Positions 49,357 through 63,076 of a DNA stretch of 64,000 bases are shown here, piece after piece. This DNA comes from Nevskiaceae bacterium (GTDB lineage Bacteria; Pseudomonadota; Gammaproteobacteria; Nevskiales; Nevskiaceae). The position numbers and the translations under genes are program-made. The first letter of the stretch is position 1. Each line of letters begins with the position of its first letter. Location of the stretch: positions 1-64,000 of the forward strand of contig JAKFXK010000010.1 in NCBI GenBank assembly GCA_021731445.1, in the 5' to 3' direction. Under the pieces are notes generated by a model. It did not search any database. It saw only the letters and a program-made list of their open reading frames with translations, and had not been told where the DNA came from.

Positions 49357-49373
49357 ATTAAGTGGGCATTAGC
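49357..49373 (-). promoter_or_regulatory. QseB/PmrA-type box upstream of the PepSY-qseB-qseC operon (autoregulation)
   Basis: On the minus strand: GCTAAT-GCCCA-CTTAAT; -10-like GAGGAT begins 10 bp later; first start codon 57 bp downstream. Same as the box at 40501 except for one base in the spacer. Confidence 0.8.
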
Positions 49374-49387
49374 TTTCGCCGAAACTG

Positions 49388-50722
49388 CTATCGAGTCGGC
49401 CAGCGCGTGTGATGGTCGTCGATCACAAAGGCATGAGCGTGCTGCGATGCAGGCGCGTGCGCTGCCAGATGCGGGTGATCGGCAGGCAGATCATCGTGGC
49501 GATGCGCTAGCGCGTCGCTGTCTTCCTGCGGCCAGAACCAGTGCGCCAGCGCGATGCCAAGCAGAGCCAGTGCCGCCATGGCCCAGAGTGCGGCCGCGAT
49601 ACTGACCTTGGCCCCCAGCCAGCCGACTACCGGGTAGGCGATCAGCCAGCAGGCATGGGAGAGCGAGAACTGTGCGGCGAACAGGGCGGGACGATCCCGC
49701 TCATTGGATGAGCGCCGCAGCAGGCGTCCGCCGGGCGTGACCAGTCCGGCATAGCTCATACCCAGCAGCAGCCAGCCGCTGAGCATGGCCGGCCATTGCA
49801 GTGCCGGTGTGAGCTGCCGCCACGCCACCGCGACGGCGATCAATACGCCGCAGAGCATCGTTGCCGCCGTGAGCATCACGCTGCGATCGCTGTAGCGCGT
49901 GAGCAGGCGCGGCAGCAACAGCGCCACCAGCATCGAGCCCGCGCCGTAGGTCGCTAGTGCAATGGCAACCGCACTCTCCGGCCGCGACAGGCCCTCGCGC
50001 ACGATCACCACGGTGTTGACGATCACCATCGCGCTGCCAGCGGCGGCGGTGAGCGTGAGGGCTAGCAGGCCGCGCAAGCGCGGGGTGGCCAGATAGATAC
50101 GCAGGCCCTGGGTGAGCTTGCGACCGACCCTGAGCTGTGGCCCGGCGGCAGGCGCCACTGGAAGCACCACCGAGAGCACCAACAGTGCCGAGCCAATGAA
50201 GCCAACCGCGGTGCCGAAGAACAAGCCCTGGTAGCTGATGACCAGCAGCAGCGCGGCCGCAAGCGCCGGACTCAAGAGATTTTCGAGGTCGTAGGCCAGG
50301 CGCGAGAGCGTCAGCGCGCGGGTGTAATCCGCCTCATCCGGCAGCACCTCCGGAATGGTCGCCTGAAAGATCGGCGTGAACGCCGCCGAACTGCTTTGCA
50401 GCACGAAGATCAGCAGGTAGATCTGCCAGATCTGATCCACCCAAGGCAGCAGCAGCACCACGGCCAGTCGGCTGACATCGAGGCTCACCAGCAGCGTGCG
50501 GCGCGGCAGCCGATTGGCGTAGGCGCCGGCGACGGGCGCGATCAGCACATAGGCGACCATCTTGATGGCGAGCGCCGTGCCGAGCACGGCACCGGCATCC
50601 TTGCCTGCCAGGTCATAGGCCAACAGGCCGAGTGCGACGGTGGCCAGACCCGTGCCGACCAGCGCCACGATCTGCGCGAAGAACAGTTGGCGATAGGTTC
50701 GGTTCTTCAGGATGGAAAACAT
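49388..50722 (-). CDS. MFS exporter with His-rich C-terminus (possible nickel/cobalt)
   Basis: A protein of 444 residues from ATG 50722 (GGAGC upstream). Twelve membrane segments; N-terminal ILKNRTYRQLFFAQIVALVGTGLATVALGLLAYDLAG and cytoplasmic loop YANRLPRRTLLVSLD place it in the MFS_3/NreB-like exporters. The final 40 residues are His-rich and lie on one side of the membrane (AHRHDDLPADHPHLAAHAPASQHAHAFVIDDHHTRW). NreB-type nickel exporters have a His-rich tail, so nickel or cobalt efflux is plausible. Next to a HupE-like permease and an anchor protein in the same direction. Its 3' end is 15 bp from the box at 49373. Confidence 0.8.
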   Translation of the reverse strand: MFSILKNRTYRQLFFAQIVALVGTGLATVALGLLAYDLAGKDAGAVLGTALAIKMVAYVLIAPVAGAYANRLPRRTLLVSLDVSRLAVVLLLPWVDQIWQIYLLIFVLQSSSAAFTPIFQATIPEVLPDEADYTRALTLSRLAYDLENLLSPALAAALLLVISYQGLFFGTAVGFIGSALLVLSVVLPVAPAAGPQLRVGRKLTQGLRIYLATPRLRGLLALTLTAAAGSAMVIVNTVVIVREGLSRPESAVAIALATYGAGSMLVALLLPRLLTRYSDRSVMLTAATMLCGVLIAVAVAWRQLTPALQWPAMLSGWLLLGMSYAGLVTPGGRLLRRSSNERDRPALFAAQFSLSHACWLIAYPVVGWLGAKVSIAAALWAMAALALLGIALAHWFWPQEDSDALAHRHDDLPADHPHLAAHAPASQHAHAFVIDDHHTRWPTR

Positions 50723-50735
50723 GCGCGTGCTCCGA

Positions 50736-51329
50736 TCAGCCCGGCCGGTAGAGCTTCTCGAAGTAGCCACTGACCTTGACCGTAATGGTCACGGCCTCCG
50801 TGCCCTTGTTCTTCCAATACCAGCCATGCGAGCCGCCGAAGGGGGCGGTGAAACTGCCGTGGCCTTCGGACTTGGCGCGATCCTTCCAGTGGGTCGTGAA
50901 GTTGTCGCCATCGTTCGGCTTCTCGCCGTGCATGTCGAAGTTCACCGGGCCGCCGGTGCTCTTCCAGCTGAAGACGAAGGCCTCGCCCGCCTTCATCTGC
51001 GCCTTGATCTCGGCCCCTTCGTTGGCTTGCAGGGTGAGCGTCATCTCGCCGCTCTGGTAGGGCGTGGGCTGCTGGATCACGCTCTCGATCACCGCTGCTG
51101 GCGCGTCGCTCATCACCACAGCAGGCGCTGGGACCGCTGCGCTCTCGGCAGCAGCGGGTGTGTGCAACGCCGTCAGGCCCATTGCCTTACCCAGGCCGGT
51201 GGGGTCAATGCCGTATTCGGCGGGCAGAACGGCGGCAATCAGGATGCCCCCGGCAGCCACCACCGCAAAGGCGGTCGCCTTGAGCAGCTGCAGCGTCGTG
51301 GCGTGCAGTGTGGGGTTGGTTTCGGTCAT
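50736..51329 (-). CDS. Transmembrane-anchored periplasmic protein
   Basis: A protein of 197 residues with one membrane anchor (about 15-36) and a periplasmic domain. The N-terminal part after the anchor is Ala/Pro-rich; the C-terminal part (about 92-197) looks like a small beta sandwich: GEMTLTLQANEGAEIKAQMKAGEAFVFSWKSTGGPVNFDMHGEKPND, FTAPFGGSHGWYWKNKGTEAVTITVKVSGYF. Such anchor proteins occur beside HupE-like and MFS genes in metal islands. Its job is unknown; metal delivery or assembly of the exporter is a guess. It lies 13 bp before the MFS gene. Confidence 0.7.
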   Translation of the reverse strand: MTETNPTLHATTLQLLKATAFAVVAAGGILIAAVLPAEYGIDPTGLGKAMGLTALHTPAAAESAAVPAPAVVMSDAPAAVIESVIQQPTPYQSGEMTLTLQANEGAEIKAQMKAGEAFVFSWKSTGGPVNFDMHGEKPNDGDNFTTHWKDRAKSEGHGSFTAPFGGSHGWYWKNKGTEAVTITVKVSGYFEKLYRPG

Positions 51330-51339
51330 GGCAGTCTCA

Positions 51340-52035
51340 TCAGGATTGGAAGTAGCCGGCGAGCTGGTAGCCGGTGAGCACGAAGCCCGCCGTCATCAGC
51401 ACCATGTTGGCGGCAAAGGCTTGGCGGGTGAAGGCGCTGGTGCGCCGCCAGAAACCCATGACGATCAGGATGGCCGCGAGCGCCAGCAGCTGGCCGATTT
51501 CGACGCCGACGTTGAAGGCCAGCATGTTGGGCACCAGGCCGTCTTTCGACAGCGCGAAGTCTTGCAGCTTGGTGGCGAGTCCGAAGCCATGAAACAGGCC
51601 GAAGATCAGCACCGCTGCCTTGGTGTTGGGCTGAAACCCCAGCACGCGCTGAAACGCGCCGAGATTGTCGAGCGCCTTGTAGACCACCGAGAGGCCGATG
51701 ATGGCGTCTACCAGATAGGGGTTGACGTGCGTGCCGCTGAGCACGCCGAACAGCAGTGTGCTGCTGTGGCCGATAGCGAACAGGGTGACGTAGAGGCCGA
51801 CATCCTTGAGTCGATACAGGAAAAAGATCACCCCGAACAAAAACAGCAGGTGGTCATAGCCCGTGACCATGTGCTTGGCACCGAGATACAGGTAGGGCAA
51901 CAGTTGCGCGCCCTGCGCGGACTCGATGAAAGCGCCGTCGTCTTCCGCCACGCCATGCGCGGCGGCGGCACCGGCCCAGAGCAGGCCGGGCAACAGCAGG
52001 GTGAGTGCGTGGCCTATGCGATGCAGCGTGCTCAC
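51340..52035 (-). CDS. HupE/UreJ-like membrane permease
   Basis: A protein of 231 residues from GTG 52035 (GTGA overlap with the previous stop). Signal peptide or first helix (ending AGAAAAHGVAEDDG), then about six membrane segments. Family patterns: LYLGAKHMVTGYDHLLFLFGVIFFLYR (His/Asp-His), LYVTLFAIGHSSTLLFGVLSG, and GLFHGFGLATKLQDFALSKDGLVPNMLAFNVGVEIGQL. HupE/UreJ proteins carry Ni2+ or Co2+; with the small His-containing protein upstream this may be a nickel/cobalt module. Direction of transport is not evident. Confidence 0.83.
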   Translation of the reverse strand: MSTLHRIGHALTLLLPGLLWAGAAAAHGVAEDDGAFIESAQGAQLLPYLYLGAKHMVTGYDHLLFLFGVIFFLYRLKDVGLYVTLFAIGHSSTLLFGVLSGTHVNPYLVDAIIGLSVVYKALDNLGAFQRVLGFQPNTKAAVLIFGLFHGFGLATKLQDFALSKDGLVPNMLAFNVGVEIGQLLALAAILIVMGFWRRTSAFTRQAFAANMVLMTAGFVLTGYQLAGYFQS

Positions 52036-52262
52036 GGCTGCTTGGGTGCGGCGGGAGCGGCTTCAGCGGCGGGCGCAGGCTCTGCCTTCTTCGCCGCTGG
52101 CTTGTGCGCGTGCTTGGGCTTGGGCGTGCTGGCCGCAGGCGGGGCCGACTTGCTCACTTCGGGCTTCAGCGGCAGCGGCGTTTCATCGTCATGCTGGGGA
52201 TGGGCGAAGGCCGGTGCGGCGAGCAGGCAGAGCAGCAAGGGGGCGATCAACTTTAGTTTCAT
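52032..52262 (-). CDS. Small secreted His/Lys/Pro/Ala-rich protein
   Basis: A protein of 76 residues from ATG 52262; signal peptide (about 1-20, ending PAFAHPQHDD). The mature chain has low complexity (PLPLKPEVSKSAPPAASTPKPKHAHKPAAKK) with scattered His. It overlaps the HupE-like gene by 4 bp and is coded with it. It might bind metal loosely in the periplasm. No family recognised. Confidence 0.65.
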   Translation of the reverse strand: MKLKLIAPLLLCLLAAPAFAHPQHDDETPLPLKPEVSKSAPPAASTPKPKHAHKPAAKKAEPAPAAEAAPAAPKQP

Positions 52263-52337
52263 GGGTGATTCCTTGGGGAGGTGACAGGGTGACTGATGAC
52301 TACTGGTGACGGTACGCATGCGAGCTGCAATGAGGGT

Positions 52338-52868
52338 TCACGGCCAGGGCCTTGGCGTGCCGCGCTCATCGAGCAGCACCATATCCTGCGTCGCCCCCTC
52401 GCCGACATGGGCGGCATCGAGGCGGATGTCCTTGATCTGCAAGCCCAGGCCAACCGGCCGTTCACGCGCCAGCCGCCGCAGGTTTTCGGCATTCACATGG
52501 CCGTCGATGAAGTAGCCCATGTAGCGGGCCGGATGGCAGCCTCTTGCGGTGCTGGGCACGCGCCAGTTGCGGCGCACGAGGGCGAGGTCGTCAATCTCGA
52601 CATCGCGCACCGTGAAGCCCTCGGCGCGCAGTGCCTCCATCCAGCCGGCGGCGCAGTTGCACTGGTGCGTCCACGCCACTTCGACGAGCTTTTCGGGTGC
52701 CACCGGGAACAGCGTCTGCCAATTCAGAATGACCGCAGCCAGCGCGCCAAAAGGCAGCGCGATGCCGAGCGCGATCTTGAGTTCCTTGGGCACTCGGCTA
52801 GCGGCCTCCGGCTTGGTGCTGAGCTTGGGCTTGGCCGATACGCTGCGGGGCGTCGATTTACGGGGCAT
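52338..52868 (-). CDS. DUF411 metal-binding protein (second copy)
   Basis: A protein of 176 residues. Start at ATG 52868 or a nearby upstream GTG. A basic N-terminus, a membrane anchor (about 36-54), then a DUF411-like domain: LVEVAWTHQCNCAAGWMEALRAEGFTVRDVEID, STARGCHPARYMGYFIDGHVNAENLRRL. The CNC cluster replaces the CECC of the copy at 10114, and the protein ends differently. Here it sits in the divalent-metal island, 75 bp ahead of the small His protein, and not in a copper operon. Confidence 0.78.
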   Translation of the reverse strand: MPRKSTPRSVSAKPKLSTKPEAASRVPKELKIALGIALPFGALAAVILNWQTLFPVAPEKLVEVAWTHQCNCAAGWMEALRAEGFTVRDVEIDDLALVRRNWRVPSTARGCHPARYMGYFIDGHVNAENLRRLARERPVGLGLQIKDIRLDAAHVGEGATQDMVLLDERGTPRPWP

Positions 52869-52883
52869 GTGCCGGTCGTCCAC

Positions 52884-54506
52884 TCAGTCGAAACGCCCGC
52901 AGACTGTCGGGGAGACGGCACTGGGGTTGGCATCGAATTGGGTGAATGCCTGACCGAGGATGCGGCCATCAAACCCCGCACCTTCGGGGAAATCTGCTGC
53001 CTGGATGTTCAGCCCCAGCAGCCAGGCCACCGTCGGCGTGATGTCGATGTTTTCGGCCTGTTCGGGCAGGCGGTCAAAGTCGCTGACGGTCGGGCTTGAA
53101 GCGGCGATGACCTGCCCCTTCTTCACCCACGGTGAGCCGCCACTGATGAGCATGACGTTGCGGAAGGTGACCGGATGGCCGTGGTTGCCAGGGATGGGAT
53201 TACCCGTCGCATCCGGCTCCGAAAACTTGAAGCCGCGCGCCGAGACCAGCACCAGATCGCCGAGGTTGGGATGCTTGGAGACGAGACTGCTGGGCATGGT
53301 GCCGTCGGGGTCGGCGGCGTCATCAGTGGTGTACCAGGCCCCGGCGATCTGCGCGGCGTTGGTGGGGCGCGTGGCGCCGGGGCAGAGCGTGGCGCAAGGA
53401 GTGGTGCCGACGAGGCAGGCGCGCGCGGCGCGCAGCGCGGCTTGTCGCTGGGCCAGTGGCAGGCTGCGATCCATCACGTAAATGCTGTCGCTGCCGCCGT
53501 TCTGCACAGCGGTCATCGGCGTGAAGCAGCTGGCGAGTGCGTCCAACGTGCTCTGCGTGGAGATGCCGTTAACGAAGGGATTGGTGGCGATGTCGGTGCC
53601 GTGGTCGCTGGTGACGATCATCACGGTGTTCTCCCACCGGCCTGCATCTTCGAGCGCGGTGCGCAGACGGCCGATCTGGGTATCAGCCGTCACCAGTGCA
53701 TTGGCGCGCGCGGCAGTGCCCAGGGCATGGGCGAAGCGATCGACATCGCCGAGGCTCACGAAGAAAAAGTCCGCATCCGGCAACTGCGTGAGCGCCTGCT
53801 GCATGGTGGGCGCATCGGGGGTGTATTCAAAGCCGGGGCCGATGTAGGCCGGGCTGGTGGTCGGGTCCCAGTGGGTATCCGGGATGGCGTTGAACACTTT
53901 CGTGTTGCGGTTGGCGCGCATCGGGTCGAAGGCATCGCCTGCGAAGATCTCGAACATGTACTTTTTAGACATGGTCGCGCCGGTCTTGATGGCGGGGTTG
54001 ATGCCCTTCACGCGGCATTGCTGGTCGATCCAGGTGAAGACGGTGTTGGCGGTGAGTTCTTCCGGCAACGAAAGGTCACGCTCGACGGGATTCAGCGGGT
54101 CAAGAAAGTCGATGAAGTTGTTGGTGGCGATGCCGCTGCGGGCCGGGTTGATGCCCGTCATCATCGCCACATGGTTGGGGATGGTCTCAGCCGAGAAAAT
54201 CGCGCGGCTCTCGTTGTAGAAGGTGCCTTCGGTTTTCAGCGCATTGAGGTTGGGCGTGGTGGCGGTGATCTCTTGCGGCATAAGGCTATCGACCACGGCA
54301 ACGACCACGGTGAGCTTCTTCGCACCCAGCACCGGTGGCGTGCTCGGTGGGGTGCTTGGCGGCGTTGACGGCGGCGTGCCTGGGGCCGGTTTCGGCGTGG
54401 TCGGTGCGTTGCCCAAGTCAGGCGCGGAACTCATGCCGCAACCGGCAATGAGCAGCGTGGCGGCGATGCCGACGAATGGGGTGAACAGTGTGCGATGGAG
54501 TGGCAT
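52884..54506 (-). CDS. Lipoprotein of the alkaline-phosphatase / nucleotide pyrophosphatase family
   Basis: A protein of 540 residues from ATG 54506. Lipobox LLIAGCGM, then a Pro-rich linker with a short repeat PPSTPPSTPPSTPP. The hydrolase domain begins VVVAVVDSLMPQEITATTPNLNAL and has SRAIFSAETIPNHVAMMTG (with the Thr/Ser nucleophile region), FFFVSLGDVDRFAH, VMIVTSDHGTDI and a distal GNHGHPVTF, which together give the metal ligands of phosphodiesterases of this group. An insert (about 355-430) holds three or four Cys (SCFTPM, RACLVGTTPCATLCPG), likely disulfide-bonded. The substrate is not known. 34 bp downstream of the P-type ATPase gene. Confidence 0.8.
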   Translation of the reverse strand: MPLHRTLFTPFVGIAATLLIAGCGMSSAPDLGNAPTTPKPAPGTPPSTPPSTPPSTPPVLGAKKLTVVVAVVDSLMPQEITATTPNLNALKTEGTFYNESRAIFSAETIPNHVAMMTGINPARSGIATNNFIDFLDPLNPVERDLSLPEELTANTVFTWIDQQCRVKGINPAIKTGATMSKKYMFEIFAGDAFDPMRANRNTKVFNAIPDTHWDPTTSPAYIGPGFEYTPDAPTMQQALTQLPDADFFFVSLGDVDRFAHALGTAARANALVTADTQIGRLRTALEDAGRWENTVMIVTSDHGTDIATNPFVNGISTQSTLDALASCFTPMTAVQNGGSDSIYVMDRSLPLAQRQAALRAARACLVGTTPCATLCPGATRPTNAAQIAGAWYTTDDAADPDGTMPSSLVSKHPNLGDLVLVSARGFKFSEPDATGNPIPGNHGHPVTFRNVMLISGGSPWVKKGQVIAASSPTVSDFDRLPEQAENIDITPTVAWLLGLNIQAADFPEGAGFDGRILGQAFTQFDANPSAVSPTVCGRFD

Positions 54507-54540
54507 GAGTGCGCCTGCGAGAAGGATGGTGAAACTAGGT

Positions 54541-61071
<6,531 letters not shown>

Positions 61072-61076
61072 GGAGA

Positions 61077-62426
61077 TCACTTGGAATTGGGGGTATTTGG
61101 GGTGGAGCTGCCCGCCGTGGGCAGGGCGGTGCCGGTGAGCCGCTCGATCTCGGCACTGAACAGATGCGCGTGGCTTGCGGCCTCGATCAAGGCCCGCTGC
61201 ACAGTGACGCGCTCGCGCTGGGCATCCACCCATTCGAGATAGCTGTAGCGGCCGCGCTGGTAGGCGTATTCGGTCTCCTTCAACGCTTCTTCCATCTCCG
61301 GCAACACCTTGTCGCGCAGCATCTCGGCCTCGGTGATGGAGTGCTTCAGCTCCTGCACCAGCTCGAAGAGCTTGGTCTCGGCCTTGAGCTTGGCGGCGGC
61401 CGCTTCGGTCTCGATGCCTTCGCGCAGCGCGCGCGCTTCGGCAATCGCGGGCTGGGCGGTGCGCGCGCCAAACAGCGGCACCGAGAACCCGGCGACGAAG
61501 GCCGCATCGCCATCCTCTTGCAGGCGACGGACACCGGCAGAGACGGTGATGTTGGTGCGCGTCTTGGACTCGGCCACACGCAGTTCCGCATCGCGCTGGC
61601 GGGCTTCGGTGGCAAAGCGGGTGAAGTCCGGGCTGTTGACGAGCTGGGCGCTCAGGGCTTGGTAATCGCCCACATCGGGTAGGCGAAATAGATCCGCCGT
61701 CACCGCGCCGAAGTCCGCCGTCGAAGCCCCCCACAAGGCGGCGAGCTTGATGCGCGAGGTGATCAGTTCGTGCTCGGCGTGTTCCTCTTCCACTTGGGCG
61801 CGGCTGAGCACGATGTTGGCGCGGTGCAGCTCCACCTCTGGCGACTTGGCGGCCACCACGCGGCGCCGCACCTCACTCACCGTGCGTTCGGCCAGCTTCG
61901 TGGCGAGCTGGGTGAGCTTGAGCTGCTCTTGATCCGAGGCGACGTGGATGAACTGGCGCGAGACCTCGGCCAGCACATCGAGTTGCGCGGCCTGGGCGCT
62001 GACGTCGATGCCGCCGAGGCCGAGACGTGCGGCTTCAATGCGCCGCGCGCGCTGGTCACCCAGCTCGATCACCTGCGAGAGCGCGAAGGTCGCCTCGGCG
62101 GCATCGAAGCCGCGCGTGCGGCCGGTGCCGAGTACGTTCTCCAGCTCGCTGTTGAACACCGGCGCGGGCTTGAGCGATGCGCCGTCAATCCGCGCTGACT
62201 GCGCCTTGAGCTGAAAGGCGAACTGCTTGAGATCGGGGTTGCCCGCCAGCGCGGCGCTGACGGCCTTGCTCAAGCTCAGCGGCGGCAGCGCGGCGATGGC
62301 TTGCAGTGCCGATTCGTCATGGACATGCGCAGCAGGCAGGGCAGCGGCAAAGGCGGTGGGCGCGAACAGCCCTGCGGCCATCGCCAGCCCGAAGTGGGAC
62401 AGCGTGTGAGATACCAATCGAGACAC
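61077..62426 (-). CDS. czcC: CzcC-family outer-membrane efflux protein
   Basis: A protein of 449 residues. I set the start at GTG 62426 since GGAGAG lies 8-9 bp upstream and it yields a proper signal peptide (ending PTAFAAALPA); an in-frame TTG at 62525 would place 33 odd residues before it. TolC-type core: LSLSKAVSAALAGNPDLKQFAFQLKAQSARIDGASLKPAPVFNSELENVLGTG, SQVIELGDQRARR, SVPLFGARTAQPAIAEARALREG, YAYQRGRYSYLEWVDAQRE. Partner of czcB and czcA in the same operon. Confidence 0.92.
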   Translation of the reverse strand: MSRLVSHTLSHFGLAMAAGLFAPTAFAAALPAAHVHDESALQAIAALPPLSLSKAVSAALAGNPDLKQFAFQLKAQSARIDGASLKPAPVFNSELENVLGTGRTRGFDAAEATFALSQVIELGDQRARRIEAARLGLGGIDVSAQAAQLDVLAEVSRQFIHVASDQEQLKLTQLATKLAERTVSEVRRRVVAAKSPEVELHRANIVLSRAQVEEEHAEHELITSRIKLAALWGASTADFGAVTADLFRLPDVGDYQALSAQLVNSPDFTRFATEARQRDAELRVAESKTRTNITVSAGVRRLQEDGDAAFVAGFSVPLFGARTAQPAIAEARALREGIETEAAAAKLKAETKLFELVQELKHSITEAEMLRDKVLPEMEEALKETEYAYQRGRYSYLEWVDAQRERVTVQRALIEAASHAHLFSAEIERLTGTALPTAGSSTPNTPNSK

Positions 62427-62536
62427 GGGGATTCTCTCCAACGACACCCCTCGCCAATGGCGAGCCGCGTATGCGGCGTGGAGGGTGTGATACCGCTTGC
62501 GCGGCAGGACGAAAGCCTGCCGCAACAGGGCAAGCG

Positions 62537-63028
62537 TCAGACGGCTGTGGAGTGCAGCCGAGGTGGCCCGTTGGCGGGCGGGTGCAGCGAGAAAGGATGT
62601 CGCCGGGGTGCGGGATCGGGGTCACGCGGGCGTGGCAGTGCGCGTGGCACACGCACCAGCAACAGGAGCGTGGCCAGCATCAGCAGGCCAAGCGGCAGCA
62701 GTTTCAGGGTGAGTTTCGAGAGTGCATCGCCGAGTGCGCTGACTTCGACATCGCCGTGGGCGTGATGCCCCGCCGCAGCGGCCTCGGCGGCATCATGATG
62801 CTCATCGTCGTGGATGCCCGCATCGGCGAAGTGCAGCTCGCTGGCGACCGGGTGAAACGCACTGCTCGACTCGCCGTGCAGGTGACGATGCACCCCCATG
62901 ATCTGTGCAAACAGCAGCGCCCCGGCCATGAGGGCCAGAAGGAGATATTGCTTGGGCGGGGGGAATTTCACGAACTTGAGAATATCAGCAACCAGAAATG
63001 GTTCAGACGGGACAAAGTTGGCGGCCAC
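62537..63028 (-). CDS. Small His-rich membrane protein upstream of czcCBA
   Basis: A protein of about 163 residues from GTG 63028; the start is doubtful, and a GTG near residue 20 would also fit. A membrane helix (about 28-44, YLLLALMAGALLFAQIMG), then a His/Asp-rich loop (HRHLHGESSSAFHPV, GIHDDEHHDAAEAAAAGHHAHGD), a second helix (about 108-127) and a basic Arg/Pro tail. The position just before czcC and the His content recall small regulatory or metal-binding proteins such as CzcI, without sequence identity that I can claim. It lies 110 bp before the czcC start. Confidence 0.6.
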   Translation of the reverse strand: MAANFVPSEPFLVADILKFVKFPPPKQYLLLALMAGALLFAQIMGVHRHLHGESSSAFHPVASELHFADAGIHDDEHHDAAEAAAAGHHAHGDVEVSALGDALSKLTLKLLPLGLLMLATLLLLVRVPRALPRPRDPDPAPRRHPFSLHPPANGPPRLHSTAV

Positions 63029-63076
63029 TGTCGAGCACGCTCTGGCTACTGCAACGCTGTCTGAAGTGGTCGGCGG

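Noticed and set aside
54340-54390. Short GGCGTG/GGTG repeats in the phosphodiesterase-like gene
   Set aside because: They encode the Pro-Pro-Ser-Thr linker repeat and are explained by the protein.
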